DNA of 64,000 nucleotides from Gammaproteobacteria bacterium (GTDB lineage Bacteria > Pseudomonadota > Gammaproteobacteria > Pseudomonadales > Pseudohongiellaceae). The notes below the pieces were generated by a model, which saw nothing but the letters and a program-made list of their open reading frames with translations, made no database searches and was not told where the DNA came from. The DNA lies in assembly GCA_029253585.1 (NCBI GenBank), contig JAQWZF010000026.1, positions 186,001 through 250,000 of the forward strand, in the 5' to 3' direction. This document shows, piece by piece, positions 45,725 to 54,844 of the stretch (position 1 is the first letter of the stretch; each line of letters starts with the position of its first letter). Position numbers and translations under genes: made by a program.

Positions 45725-46006
45725 CTAGTCTTCGCGGCTCGTGACTTCCAGCAGATGGTAGCCAAACTGAGTTTTCACTGGCCCCTGCAGTGTGTTTACA
45801 CCGGCACTGAATACAACCTCATCAAATTCTTTCACCATCATGCCAGGACCAAATTGACCGAGATCACCACCTTGTGCCTTCGAAGGGCAAGTGGAATGCT
45901 CTTTCGCAATATCTGCGAAATCTTCACCCGCATTTATTCTCTCTTTCAATGCGTTACATTCGTCTTCAGTCTGAACAAGGATGTGGCGTGCACTAGCTGT
46001 AGTCAT
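45725..46006 (-). CDS. PpiC-type (parvulin) peptidyl-prolyl isomerase
   Basis: The 93-residue single-domain parvulin starts at the ATG at 46006 behind AGAGGAG; a longer frame to 46060 is not supported. Motifs are ASARHILVQTEDECNAL, then FADIAKEHSTCPSKAQGGDLGQFGPG, and a terminal GYHLLEVTSRE. It is the size of E. coli PpiC and cytoplasmic. It isomerises peptidyl-prolyl bonds. Confidence 0.94.
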   Translation of the reverse strand: MTTASARHILVQTEDECNALKERINAGEDFADIAKEHSTCPSKAQGGDLGQFGPGMMVKEFDEVVFSAGVNTLQGPVKTQFGYHLLEVTSRED

Positions 46007-46162
46007 TGGGTATCTCCTCTTAATCTGACGCATTATGCCCCATATGGCAGGACAGAGCACACAAAAAATCCCTCATACGGTATACTCCGTTTTCGAGTCA
46101 TCACTCTCATTAAAAGATTGTACAGCGGCGATCAGAGCCCGCTAGAGAAATAAGGTACCGTT

Positions 46163-46726
46163 ATGCCATTGCCAGAATCTACTCCCCGTAGGCATGTCCA
46201 CACACGCGCCATCGACTATCGAGGTTATGAGCGTGAAGACGGGCTATGGGACATCGAAGCACATATGACAGACAAGAAGACCTATCAGTTCAGCAATAAC
46301 TGGAGAGGAGAAGTTCCCATAGGCGAGCCGCTGCACGAGATGCTGCTGCGGGTGACCATCGATGATAATTTTGTAATTCAAGAGGTGGTAGCGGTGACTG
46401 AGCACAGCCCGTTCGAGATGTGCCCAAGCATTACGTCTGCCTATAAGTCTGTGATTGGCATACAGATGGGCGCAGGCTGGCGCAAGGCGATTCGAATGAA
46501 GGTAGGCGGAGTACACGGCTGCACCCATCTAACCGAGCTACTGTTTCCCATGGCTACTGTGGCGATGCAAACTATCTGGCCACTGCTAAGACACAGAAAG
46601 GATAAGGCAGATTCCGATGTTAGCAGCAGTGACAAGCGGCCAGTGGTATTAAATACCTGCCATGCCTGGTCAACCGATTCGCCGATAGTTAAGGAAAATT
46701 CTCCAAAGTATTACACTGGCGACTAG
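46163..46726 (+). CDS. DUF2889 family protein
   Basis: The 187-residue protein matches DUF2889 in RHVHTRAIDYRGYEREDG, WDIEAHMTDKKTY, EPLHEMLLRVTID and the conserved HGCTHLTELLFPMATVAMQT segment. The family is often found near aromatic-compound or steroid catabolism genes, but not here. The cysteine and histidine of HGCTH suggest a metal or catalytic site. The last 15 bases before 46742 separate it from the convergent sensor kinase. Confidence 0.88.
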   Translation: MPLPESTPRRHVHTRAIDYRGYEREDGLWDIEAHMTDKKTYQFSNNWRGEVPIGEPLHEMLLRVTIDDNFVIQEVVAVTEHSPFEMCPSITSAYKSVIGIQMGAGWRKAIRMKVGGVHGCTHLTELLFPMATVAMQTIWPLLRHRKDKADSDVSSSDKRPVVLNTCHAWSTDSPIVKENSPKYYTGD

Positions 46727-46741
46727 AGCCGAATCGCATTG

Positions 46742-48925
46742 CTATCGATAGAACAGCGGAACTACCACTGTAATAACCACTCCCTCTCTATCCTGTCGAT
46801 TCTCCGCCCCTATCTTGCCGCCATGAAATTCTGTGATCAGCCGCGCAATATGCAGGCCCATACCTAGATGCGGCTGATCTTGCTTCACCTGCGGTCGGAC
46901 TGAAATCATAGACTCGAAAAGTCTGTCTTTCATTTCTTCTGGCAGATAGGGCCCGGCATTCGACACTTTGATGATGGCATGATCGCGCAGCGAGCGACAG
47001 AAAACTGTCACCGGCTGCTTTGGGTAAGAGAATTCGACCGCGTTCGCAATCAATTTGTCTAACAATTGTGCTATGTATTCGGGTACGCCATTTATGTAGA
47101 TAGGCTGCTGACTAATATCAAGATCGAATATGGATTCTGGATAGACAAGCTTGTATCCCTCTACACAGCCAGGTAGCACCTTGCTTAGATCGATCTTCTC
47201 TTTTTCTGAGGTCTGCAGCATCTGTTCTAACCGCGTAGCCTCACTCATATTAGTAAGAATGAGATTCAGGCGCTTAATACCTTCTTCTGCGCGCTCGATA
47301 TAGACGGCAGACTCATGATTCGATGCAGTTAGCCCAAGGTTCTCGAGAGATGAACGTACAACCGTCACCGGCGTACGCAGCTCATGGGACAGACGGGAAG
47401 ACATGTTCTCAAGATAGTTCGTATACTGCGTCAGCCGTTCGACGATGTTGGAAAAGCTACGCGACAGATCACCAATCTCATCCGAATTGCGTGTGGCAAC
47501 GATCGTATTTCGAATACGCCCCGTATCGTCAATTATGTCCTCCGCCTGATTGCGTAACCCACGTATGCGTGAAGAGATTCTCGAAGCCGAGAAGAATAAG
47601 CCCAGCGTTACAACTAGCATCACACCCAGCATGGTATTGAACAGAGCCTCCATCGCCTGATTTCTGAATGTTCTTAAGCCATTCATATTCTGATCGACCA
47701 CAACCGCACCCATGATATCGCCGTTGGCGAGAATCGGATGTGCCGCCTCTAGTAACCGTGTCTCGGAATCGGCGAGAGTTCGAAACTGGGTTGCTGCCTC
47801 TCCCTCCAACGCCGAGTTAATATGGGCACCCTCGCGGCTCACATCAGAGTAGAGATCATCGATGAAGTCATTGCTGGGCTTCGTTAGAAACTGATAATAC
47901 AAGGGGTTCAGTATCTTATTCTGTACATACACCCAGTATTTGTTGCTAGGTGTCTCATCGGGATCTGCAGTCAACAACACGCCCGTTGCTGACTGAATAT
48001 CTCCAACCGAGAGCAGTACCCGACCGCTTCTATCGACAACCTGGATACGTGAATTATTGTGGCCCATACCGGCTACAATTCTATCGATCTCTGGTGTTGG
48101 TAATCGCAGAGAACCAAGACGCTCGGCATCGGCGACTCTATAGGTTGACACGACCGTGTTCACATAGCGCTTCTGCGCATCATCGACATCGAAGATCGCA
48201 AAGCCTAGCCTGTCACCCAACATGTCCATTGGAATCTGCAGCTCGATCTCATAGCCTTCGTTGGACTCATACCACTGGCCGCTGATTCTATCTTCGTGGA
48301 TGGGATTGCTATACCCATCTTGCACCTGAAATGGATAGAGATATTCCGGCTCATGAGGAGCAACGACGTAACGATTAATAGCATTTCCTTCTTTCGACAA
48401 CATTGTGATTTCCAGGAAATCACTGCGGTGTACGCTGAGCGCATCACGACTTCTGTAGACAATCTCGTCGTCTACCACTTTGAAATAGGCATACAGCGAT
48501 CCATTATGCTCGCCTACCATATTTCGAAAGCTAAGCGTCTCATTCGCCCGATAGTATCGCGATGGATTTAGCTCTGTTCGCGTTTGATCTTTTTCGCCGA
48601 ACATAACTTCGTACTGCTGATATTCACCCCAATCGACCAGGGAATCGTCATCCAGAGAGAGCGCAGAAAAGATTGGGTAGACGTACAGGTCTTCGCTACG
48701 TCTGGCAGGTGTATAGCTGCCTTCGTTGAAGAGCTCTGGCCTTTCATTCAGGGCTGTCGCCAATGCCTGTGCGGTACCAAGAACGGTTTGTTCTTGCCCG
48801 CGTCGCAGCACTTGCTCCATTTCCAGAATATACTGATACCCTAGCCACGGAATTATCAACAGAAAACTGGAGAGGAATACCAACTTGAATCGAATCCCAA
48901 AAGGATTCCTGAATGAAAGGCTCAT
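46742..48925 (-). CDS. pdsS: PdsS: sensor histidine kinase of the proteobacterial dedicated sortase system
   Basis: The 727-residue kinase has an N-terminal membrane helix (FKLVFLSSFLLIIPWLGYQ), a long periplasmic sensor, and a second helix (about 430-450). HAMP, HisKA (H514 in LSHELRTPVTVVRSS) and HATPase domains follow, the last with its nucleotide site in KVSNAGPYLPEEMKDRLFESM and the G-box LGMGLHIA. The overall length and architecture are those of the PdsS family. The gene is read with pdsR (gap of 6 bases). Normally this pair adjoins a sortase gene, an LPXTG-type target and pdsO. Here only pdsO remains, on the other side of pdsR. Confidence 0.85.
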   Translation of the reverse strand: MSLSFRNPFGIRFKLVFLSSFLLIIPWLGYQYILEMEQVLRRGQEQTVLGTAQALATALNERPELFNEGSYTPARRSEDLYVYPIFSALSLDDDSLVDWGEYQQYEVMFGEKDQTRTELNPSRYYRANETLSFRNMVGEHNGSLYAYFKVVDDEIVYRSRDALSVHRSDFLEITMLSKEGNAINRYVVAPHEPEYLYPFQVQDGYSNPIHEDRISGQWYESNEGYEIELQIPMDMLGDRLGFAIFDVDDAQKRYVNTVVSTYRVADAERLGSLRLPTPEIDRIVAGMGHNNSRIQVVDRSGRVLLSVGDIQSATGVLLTADPDETPSNKYWVYVQNKILNPLYYQFLTKPSNDFIDDLYSDVSREGAHINSALEGEAATQFRTLADSETRLLEAAHPILANGDIMGAVVVDQNMNGLRTFRNQAMEALFNTMLGVMLVVTLGLFFSASRISSRIRGLRNQAEDIIDDTGRIRNTIVATRNSDEIGDLSRSFSNIVERLTQYTNYLENMSSRLSHELRTPVTVVRSSLENLGLTASNHESAVYIERAEEGIKRLNLILTNMSEATRLEQMLQTSEKEKIDLSKVLPGCVEGYKLVYPESIFDLDISQQPIYINGVPEYIAQLLDKLIANAVEFSYPKQPVTVFCRSLRDHAIIKVSNAGPYLPEEMKDRLFESMISVRPQVKQDQPHLGMGLHIARLITEFHGGKIGAENRQDREGVVITVVVPLFYR

Positions 48926-48931
48926 AGAAAT

Positions 48932-49639
48932 TTAATTGGCGGTTTCGGGTGCAATGTTCCAGCGATAGCCCATTCCATAGACAGTCTCTATGCATTCAAA
49001 TTCTTCATCTATCTGAATAAATTTTTTGCGAATCCTTTTGACGTGTGACGTTATCGTGCTGCCGTCGACAAAGATTTTCGATTCCTGCATAAGCACCTGG
49101 CGACTCTTAACATGACCGGGGAATTTTGCCAGAGCGTGAACCATCCAGAATTCCGTTACTGTCAATGCCACTGGCTGGCCGTCCCACTGGATAGTAAGAC
49201 GCCCGATATCGAGAGTAAGCTTGCCTCGATGCAATAGGCTTTCCGGTGACGGTGGTTGATCGATTACGTCTAGTCGGCGAAATAGTGCAGCTATGCGCGC
49301 GGTGAGGTGGGGCAGACTAATATCTTTAGTTAGATAATCGTCCGCGCCCATACGCAGGCCACTTACTGTATCAAAATCATTATCCCGTGCCGTCAGAAAA
49401 ATAATCGGCAGCGTATCTGAAAGTGAGCGCAATGCCTGACAAAGTGTAAATCCGCCATCTATCTCATTCTCCAGGCCAATATCGATTATTGCCAGATTCG
49501 GAAGACGGATATCGAATGCCGCCATCGCGCCCTTTCGGTTGGCAAAGGTTTGCACTTCGTAGCCCTGCTTACGCAACACATCAGCATAATTCTCGCGAAT
49601 TGCAACTTCGTCCTCGACTATGGCTATGCGTCTACTCAT
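48932..49639 (-). CDS. pdsR: PdsR: response regulator of the proteobacterial dedicated sortase system
   Basis: The 235-residue regulator has a receiver domain with acidic pocket E9-D10, phospho-acceptor D53 (NLAIIDIGLE) and the Thr/Lys switch residues (FLTARD, YLTKDIS). A winged-helix DNA-binding domain of the OmpR/PhoB kind follows (about 135-235, with SRQVLMQESK and TITSHVKRIRKKF). It is paired with pdsS, six bases downstream. The ATG at 49639 faces a 339-base region shared with the divergent pdsO, a likely site for its action. Confidence 0.88.
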   Translation of the reverse strand: MSRRIAIVEDEVAIRENYADVLRKQGYEVQTFANRKGAMAAFDIRLPNLAIIDIGLENEIDGGFTLCQALRSLSDTLPIIFLTARDNDFDTVSGLRMGADDYLTKDISLPHLTARIAALFRRLDVIDQPPSPESLLHRGKLTLDIGRLTIQWDGQPVALTVTEFWMVHALAKFPGHVKSRQVLMQESKIFVDGSTITSHVKRIRKKFIQIDEEFECIETVYGMGYRWNIAPETAN

Positions 49640-49978
49640 CAGTTTCTCTATCTCTCAATTATCAGGTCCGCTCTCTTGACTAGCGTACTAGCTCTCACAA
49701 GCACTGTAAGTCGTTGTTGGCAGACGATTTGGGGCGACTATACCGGAATTACCGCAGTAAACGCAGCAACAAATCTCACCGCGCAGCGATTGCCATGATT
49801 CTGCCATATTTAATCACCACATGGCCTTTTTCTGCGCCTCTCAGGGCAATAAGTCTTCTGTTTAATAGCCTCACTGACGCGAAGTTGGCTAAGGCCTCTA
49901 GACGTTCCAAAACCATGAACACAGAACATTAGACGTCAAAAACCCATTATTTGTTCCATCTAAGACAGGATTATTGAA
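49640..49978. other. Divergent control region between pdsR and pdsO
   Basis: No gene is supported here. The region separates the divergent pdsR and pdsO starts and should contain both promoters and any PdsR binding sites. I see no clear direct repeat or terminator. Confidence 0.5.
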
Positions 49979-50752
49979 ATGATTAAGCAATTCTCTATCG
50001 CCCTCGTATTTAGCATCGCTTCTGCCACGGCAGTCGCAGACTCGCAGCGTGCTCCCTATCAAAACCCGCCATCTCGCCAAGAAACTACCGGATTTTTCAG
50101 TGGCGCAGTTCTCGGCGGACTCGCTGGCGGCCCCCCTGGCGCAATCATAGGCGCCGCCTTTGGTGCATTATTTGGCGATGGATGGCGCGCGAAATCCGAG
50201 GTCGGCGAATTACAGGCCAAGCTCTATGAGAACCAGCTACGTTTAGCTGCGCTGCAGGAAGAGACCGATTTGATGCAAGCGCAGCATCAATTAGCACAAC
50301 AGCGTCTCGAAGCGCTTTCAACAAATCGCGCCCGAGTTTATCCTGCCAATGTGGCGGTGCCGGCATCCGCCTGCTGCGACAACACAGTGCTTTCACTGAA
50401 TTTCCGCAGCGGTTCCAGCGCAATCGAGACGCACTATGAAGAACAGCTAACAAGCCTAATCAAGATTGCTGAACAGATGCCAACAGCCAGCGTAGAAATT
50501 ACCGGCTATGCAGATCGCAATGGCGATCCGGATCTGAATCTTAGATTGTCGCGCGAGCGTTCGAAGTCTGTAGAACAATTTCTAAACAGCAGGGGAATTC
50601 AGGGCTCTTCTATAGAAACGATTGCCTACGGTGAAACCCAACCTTTGCATTCCACGCAAAATTTCGAATCTGATTTTTTTGATAGACGTGTCATCGTTCG
50701 ACTTCGCGACAATAGTGCATCGATGCTTACCCAAACCCCGGACGGTGATTAA
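49979..50752 (+). CDS. pdsO: PdsO: sortase-associated OmpA-like protein
   Basis: The 257-residue exported protein has a signal peptide (VFSIASATAVA) and a glycine-zipper segment, SGAVLGGLAGGPPGAIIGAAFGALFGDG in form, that could cross or stick to a membrane. A coiled-coil stretch (ELQAKLYENQLRLAALQEE) follows. A C-terminal OmpA-type peptidoglycan-binding domain ends the protein (ITGYADRNGDPDLNLRLSRERSKSVEQFL). This arrangement, beside pdsR/pdsS, is that of PdsO. It is probably anchored in the outer membrane or cell wall. The sortase and its substrate that normally accompany it are not in this window. Confidence 0.85.
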   Translation: MIKQFSIALVFSIASATAVADSQRAPYQNPPSRQETTGFFSGAVLGGLAGGPPGAIIGAAFGALFGDGWRAKSEVGELQAKLYENQLRLAALQEETDLMQAQHQLAQQRLEALSTNRARVYPANVAVPASACCDNTVLSLNFRSGSSAIETHYEEQLTSLIKIAEQMPTASVEITGYADRNGDPDLNLRLSRERSKSVEQFLNSRGIQGSSIETIAYGETQPLHSTQNFESDFFDRRVIVRLRDNSASMLTQTPDGD

Positions 50753-50811
50753 ATAGCTCATCTATTCATGCTTGCTGTGTATCAACACAGTCGTTATCTG
50801 GAGTTAGATAA

Positions 50812-51471
50812 ATGAAAGACCTTCGACTTGTAATTGGAAACAAAAACTATTCTTCTTGGTCCATGTGCCCCTGGCTCTTGCTTAAGATGTTCGATGTGGA
50901 TTTCGAAGAAATTCAGATCGCTCTATACCAAGACAACACGGCCGAGAAACTTGGGCCCTATTCTCCCTCGCTTAAGGTTCCAGTATTGTTACATCGCGAG
51001 ATAACAGTATGGGATTCTCTTTCCATCTGTGAGTATATTTCGGAACAATTTCTGAATGGTTCTGCCTGGCCGGCTATTCCAAAGCGACGTGCCAGTGCCA
51101 GATCAGCCAGTGCGGAAATTCACGCCGAGTTCCCCCATCTCAAAGAAGAGTGGCCGCTCAATTGCAAGGCCTCGTACAAGCTTAAGCCGTCGCCGGAGCT
51201 TCTCAATGAAATAGCCAGAATCGATGCGATCTGGAGTTGCTGCAGGCGCAAGTTTGGCGAGAACGGCAATTATCTCTATGGCCGCTTTTCGATTGCGGAC
51301 TGTATGTACGCTCCGGTGGCGGCATGTTTCGATATTTATGGGGCAGAGCTAAGTGAAGAAGCTCACAGCTATACGCAGACTCTACTCGACAATCCCTTCG
51401 TGCAGAAATGGCTAACTCTGGGTCGCACAGAGCAGGAGCCAATGCACATCGCCTATGCCAGCAACGCCTAG
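50812..51471 (+). CDS. Glutathione S-transferase family protein
   Basis: The 219-residue protein has the thioredoxin-like N-domain with the beta-class-like NKNYSSWSMCPWLLLKM (a catalytic Ser/Cys region), the cis-Pro strand LKVPVLLHR and the DSLSICEYI motif that binds the gamma-glutamyl moiety. The C-domain carries the YGRFSIADCMYAPVAAC capping box. The C-domain is rich in cysteine compared with relatives. The substrate is unknown. It starts 59 bases after pdsO on the same strand. Confidence 0.87.
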   Translation: MKDLRLVIGNKNYSSWSMCPWLLLKMFDVDFEEIQIALYQDNTAEKLGPYSPSLKVPVLLHREITVWDSLSICEYISEQFLNGSAWPAIPKRRASARSASAEIHAEFPHLKEEWPLNCKASYKLKPSPELLNEIARIDAIWSCCRRKFGENGNYLYGRFSIADCMYAPVAACFDIYGAELSEEAHSYTQTLLDNPFVQKWLTLGRTEQEPMHIAYASNA

Positions 51472-51602
51472 TCGGCGTTACCCTGGCGGCTAAACAAGGT
51501 CTTCTCGAAGGCTCTGTTTAGCTGGCCTGTAGCAAATTACCTAAGGCGCCTCTAATACTGCAGCCACTGCTGTCGATAAATAAAATTAGGTATAGTTATT
51601 AT

Positions 51603-52154
51603 TTGGAAACCTTCTTGTCCGCAATTGATGTCATTCAATTCTGGTTCGATGAAATAGAACCCAAGCAGCGATTTATCAAAGATCTGAATTTTGATGAATT
51701 ACTTCGATCGAAGTTTGGGGAGACTCATCAGCGCGCGCGGCAGGGCCTGCTCTATGCATGGCGAGAACATCCTCTTGATGCACTTGCGGAGATTATAGTT
51801 CTGGATCAATTCTCCAGAAATATGTATCGCGATACTGCCCAGGCATTCGAGACTGACACGCTGGCGCTGGTTTTAGCTCAGGAGGCTATAAGGCGTAAGT
51901 TTGACAAGGAACTGGACAATAGCAAACGTGCATTCCTGTATATGCCCTTCATGCACAGCGAATCCAATGAGATTCATGACATCGCCTTATTCTTGTTTGA
52001 TCAACCGGGTCTTGAAGATAATTACAACTTTGAGGTTAGACACAAGGACATAATCGACCGCTTCGGTCGTTATCCACATCGCAATGAAATACTGGGGAGA
52101 GAGTCGACTAAGGAAGAGCTGGAATTCCTTTCCCAGCCCGGCTCCTCATTCTGA
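51603..52154 (+). CDS. DUF924 family protein
   Basis: The 183-residue protein matches DUF924: DVIQFWFDEIEPKQRFIKD, then YAWREHPLDALAEIIVLDQFSRNMYR, AFETDTLALVLAQEAI, RAFLYMPFMHSESNEI and a terminal RFGRYPHRNEILGRESTKEE. The fold is a TPR-like helical bundle, often linked by annotation to glutathione or heme enzymes but of unknown function. A TTG is used as start. It ends 8 bases before the convergent DAHP synthase stop. Confidence 0.88.
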   Translation: METFLSAIDVIQFWFDEIEPKQRFIKDLNFDELLRSKFGETHQRARQGLLYAWREHPLDALAEIIVLDQFSRNMYRDTAQAFETDTLALVLAQEAIRRKFDKELDNSKRAFLYMPFMHSESNEIHDIALFLFDQPGLEDNYNFEVRHKDIIDRFGRYPHRNEILGRESTKEELEFLSQPGSSF

Positions 52155-52162
52155 TTCAGTAA

Positions 52163-53227
52163 CTACCTTGCCGGTAGCACGTCTTTCAATATTTCTGCCA
52201 TACCCAGAATTGCCTGTTCGGTCGTTTGCCAATCCATACAGGCATCGGTTACCGATACACCGTACTTAAGTTCGCTCAGGTCTTTGGGTATGGATTGATT
52301 GCCATGATTTATATTGCTCTCAAGCATAACGCCAATGATCGACTTGTTGCCTTCGAGAATCTGGTGGCTAATATCCTTAAGCACTAGAGGTTGGACGTCG
52401 GGGTCTTTACTGGAGTTCGCGTGACTGCAATCGATCATGATATTGCTGTTTACGCCACCATCGAGCAGGGCCTTCTCACACTGGGCTACATGAACCGTAT
52501 TGTAGTTCGGGCCATTGCCTCCACCACGCAGCACTACATGTGCATAGGGATTGCCCTTGGTAGTGACGACAGACACCTGCCCATCGGCATTAATTCCAAG
52601 AAATCTATGTGGGCTAGACACCGATTGCATAGCATTGACTGCAACGGTAAGCCCGCCATCGGTTCCATTCTTGAACCCAACGGCGGAAGAAAGGCCGGAA
52701 GACATTTCACGGTGTGTCTGCGACTCAGTCGTGCGCGCACCGATTGCTGACCATGCAATTACATCTTGCATGTACTGTGGAGAAATTGGATCCAATGCTT
52801 CGGTAGACGTTGGCAGCCCGATTTCAACAACATCCAGAAGAAGTTTTCTACCCTTGCGCAGCCCTTCCTCAATTTTGAACGAATCGTCGAGATAGGGATC
52901 ATTGATCAGTCCCTTCCAACCAACCGAGGTTCTCGGCTTCTCGAAATAGACACGCATTACTATATATAATGTGTCTTGAACTTTGTCCGCCAACTCTTTA
53001 AGTCGCTTCGCATAGTCCAATGCCGCATCGGTGTCATGAATCGAACAGGGGCCCACTACAACAAACAAGCGCGGGTCTTTGCGATCGAGAATAGAAAAGA
53101 TCGTATTACGCGCCTTCTGTACCGATTCCAAGGCGGCGCCTTCCAGAGGCAGCTCCGCTTTAAGTTGAGCTGGAGTAATCAGAGCTTCATTGGAATCAAT
53201 GTTTAGATTGTCAGTTATTACCGACAT
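52163..53227 (-). CDS. aroG: 3-Deoxy-7-phosphoheptulonate (DAHP) synthase, type I
   Basis: The 354-residue enzyme makes the first committed step to aromatic amino acids from PEP and erythrose-4-phosphate. Recognised blocks are FVVVGPCSIHDTDAALDYAKRL, YIVMRVYFEKPRTSVGWKGLINDPYLD, GARTTESQTHREMSSGL, KNGTDG, and IMIDCSHANSSKD with a metal-site Cys-Ser-His. The length matches the AroF/G/H group of E. coli. Which effector (Phe, Tyr or Trp) it obeys is not evident, so the symbol is provisional. Confidence 0.95.
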   Translation of the reverse strand: MSVITDNLNIDSNEALITPAQLKAELPLEGAALESVQKARNTIFSILDRKDPRLFVVVGPCSIHDTDAALDYAKRLKELADKVQDTLYIVMRVYFEKPRTSVGWKGLINDPYLDDSFKIEEGLRKGRKLLLDVVEIGLPTSTEALDPISPQYMQDVIAWSAIGARTTESQTHREMSSGLSSAVGFKNGTDGGLTVAVNAMQSVSSPHRFLGINADGQVSVVTTKGNPYAHVVLRGGGNGPNYNTVHVAQCEKALLDGGVNSNIMIDCSHANSSKDPDVQPLVLKDISHQILEGNKSIIGVMLESNINHGNQSIPKDLSELKYGVSVTDACMDWQTTEQAILGMAEILKDVLPAR

Positions 53228-53337
53228 AAGATTTCTCGTCTACAAGGAAAAAAGGTCGGCAATGATACCAAATACCAGTAAGCTGACAACCGCTAAATAA
53301 CTAGAAAACAAACAGATTTTGCTTAAAGAGGAAGATT

Positions 53338-54474
53338 GTGAACATAAGTCAGAACTTTGACGCGGGTAATATTGAAGTAGTTAACTGCGAGGACGCCGGC
53401 AATATCCAACTGAAGATTCGGGCCGATAGAGCATCGGATTTTTACCAGTGGTTTTATTTTCGTCTTAGCGGAGCAAAAAATACGCCCTGCACGATGCGTA
53501 TTCTCAATGCTGGCGGTGCCGCCTATCCCCATGGGTTTCAGAACTACCGCGTCTGTTATTCCTATGATCGTCAGACCTGGCTAAGACACCCAACCTCTCT
53601 AGATGATGGCGTGATGAGCATCGAGTTCCTGTCCGAGTACGATTCCGTCTACTTCGCCTACTTTGCGCCTTATTCGATGGAAAGGCATGCCGACCTGATC
53701 GCGAGAAGCTTACTCTCGCCCTTATGTTCGCATCGCGTAGTAGGCAAAACCCTGGACGGTCAGGATCTGGACCTACTCAGGTTTTCATCCAGTGAGGAAG
53801 GCGCACCGAAGAAGAATTGTTGGGTCATCGCCAGACAACACCCGGGCGAATCTATGGCCGAGTGGTGGATGGAAGGCTGCATCGAGCGTCTTTTGGACGA
53901 GAACAATGTCGAGACAAAGAAACTGCTCAGCCAGTGTAATGTTTATCTGATGCCCAATATGAACCCCGACGGGAGCAGACGCGGGCATCTACGCACGAAT
54001 GCCGCGGGTAGAAATCTCAATCGGGAATGGGCGAACCCCGAAATCGACGCTAGCCCCGAGGTCTATTGCGTCAAGCAGGCAATGCAAGAGATTGGCGTTG
54101 ATTTCTTGTTAGACGTGCATGGTGACGAATCCTTGCCGTACTGTTTCATAGCAGGCACCGAAGGCCTTTCCAATTGGGATGAACAAAAACAATCTCAGCT
54201 GGATTTCTATAAGAATAAGCTGGTCGAGCTGAACGCAGATTTTCAAACGAAGAGGGGTTACCCGGCGAAAACGCCCGGTACCGCAAACCTGACTATGAGC
54301 ACCGCGCAAACGGCACAGGGTCATGGCTGTCTCGCCATGACCTTGGAGATGCCTTTTAAGGATACAACAGCCACTCCGGATGAGACTTGCGGCTGGTCCG
54401 GTGAGCGCAGCAAAAAGCTAGCCCATTCCTGCCTGGATGCATTGTCCAGTTATTTGGAGAGCGGACTCGTATAG
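53338..54474 (+). CDS. M14-like zinc carboxypeptidase with N-terminal beta domain
   Basis: The 378-residue protein begins at a GTG behind AAAGAGG. Residues 1-125 form a beta-sandwich domain (DFYQWFYFRLSGA, NYRVCYSYDRQTW), as in the cytosolic carboxypeptidase (CCP/AGBL) subfamily. The catalytic domain has H168-P-G-E171, then H261-G-D, and the general base E337 in MTLEMPF. A substrate-pocket NPDGSRRGHLRTNAAGRNLNREW segment lies between. There is no signal peptide, so it is cytosolic. Bacterial members may remove acidic residues from proteins or peptides; the substrate is unknown. Confidence 0.92.
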   Translation: MNISQNFDAGNIEVVNCEDAGNIQLKIRADRASDFYQWFYFRLSGAKNTPCTMRILNAGGAAYPHGFQNYRVCYSYDRQTWLRHPTSLDDGVMSIEFLSEYDSVYFAYFAPYSMERHADLIARSLLSPLCSHRVVGKTLDGQDLDLLRFSSSEEGAPKKNCWVIARQHPGESMAEWWMEGCIERLLDENNVETKKLLSQCNVYLMPNMNPDGSRRGHLRTNAAGRNLNREWANPEIDASPEVYCVKQAMQEIGVDFLLDVHGDESLPYCFIAGTEGLSNWDEQKQSQLDFYKNKLVELNADFQTKRGYPAKTPGTANLTMSTAQTAQGHGCLAMTLEMPFKDTTATPDETCGWSGERSKKLAHSCLDALSSYLESGLV

Positions 54475-54574
54475 CCCGCCGTCCTAATTTTGCGATGTTG
54501 CTGAAATCGAGAAGATATCAGCTAAAAGATCGAATTTGCTGTAATTTTAAGCACTAATGGAACGTCTAAGCATT

Positions 54575-54673
54575 TATCTAAGTGGCTATCTAACTAACTA
54601 TCTAAGTAACTATTTAAGTTAAGTGACTATCTGAACGGCTATCTGAATAACTATCTGAACGGCTATTTCAACC
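54575..54673. repeat. 12-bp degenerate tandem repeat upstream of tolC
   Basis: Successive units begin at 54575, 54587, 54599, 54611 (17 bases long), 54628, 54640 and 54652, with a partial copy from 54664. The unit is of the form TATCTAAGTAAC or TATCTGAACGGC. The spacing is close to one DNA turn. No frame is coding here. The array lies 170-270 bases upstream of the tolC start, inside a 370-base gap. It may bend DNA or bind a regulator in phase, or be a neutral expansion. Confidence 0.75.
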
Positions 54674-54719
54674 ATTAATAGAGCAATAAGGTCACCTGTC
54701 GCAAATGCTGGGGTTTAGT

Positions 54720-54749
54720 TTGTCACTTTTGGTTACGAAAGTGTAGAAT
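54720..54749 (+). promoter_or_regulatory. Possible sigma-70 promoter of tolC
   Basis: TTGTCA at 54720-54725 and TAGAAT at 54744-54749 are each one base from consensus and have an 18-base spacer. This would start transcription about 90 bases before the tolC ATG and downstream of the tandem repeat. Confidence 0.45.
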
Positions 54750-54844
54750 GCCGTCTGTTTTCAAAATCGCCATTCAAAACTCTTGTTGAATCAGCCCCTT
54801 AGGCAGATGAACATAATTATTTAGTACAGAGAAGGTCACATATT

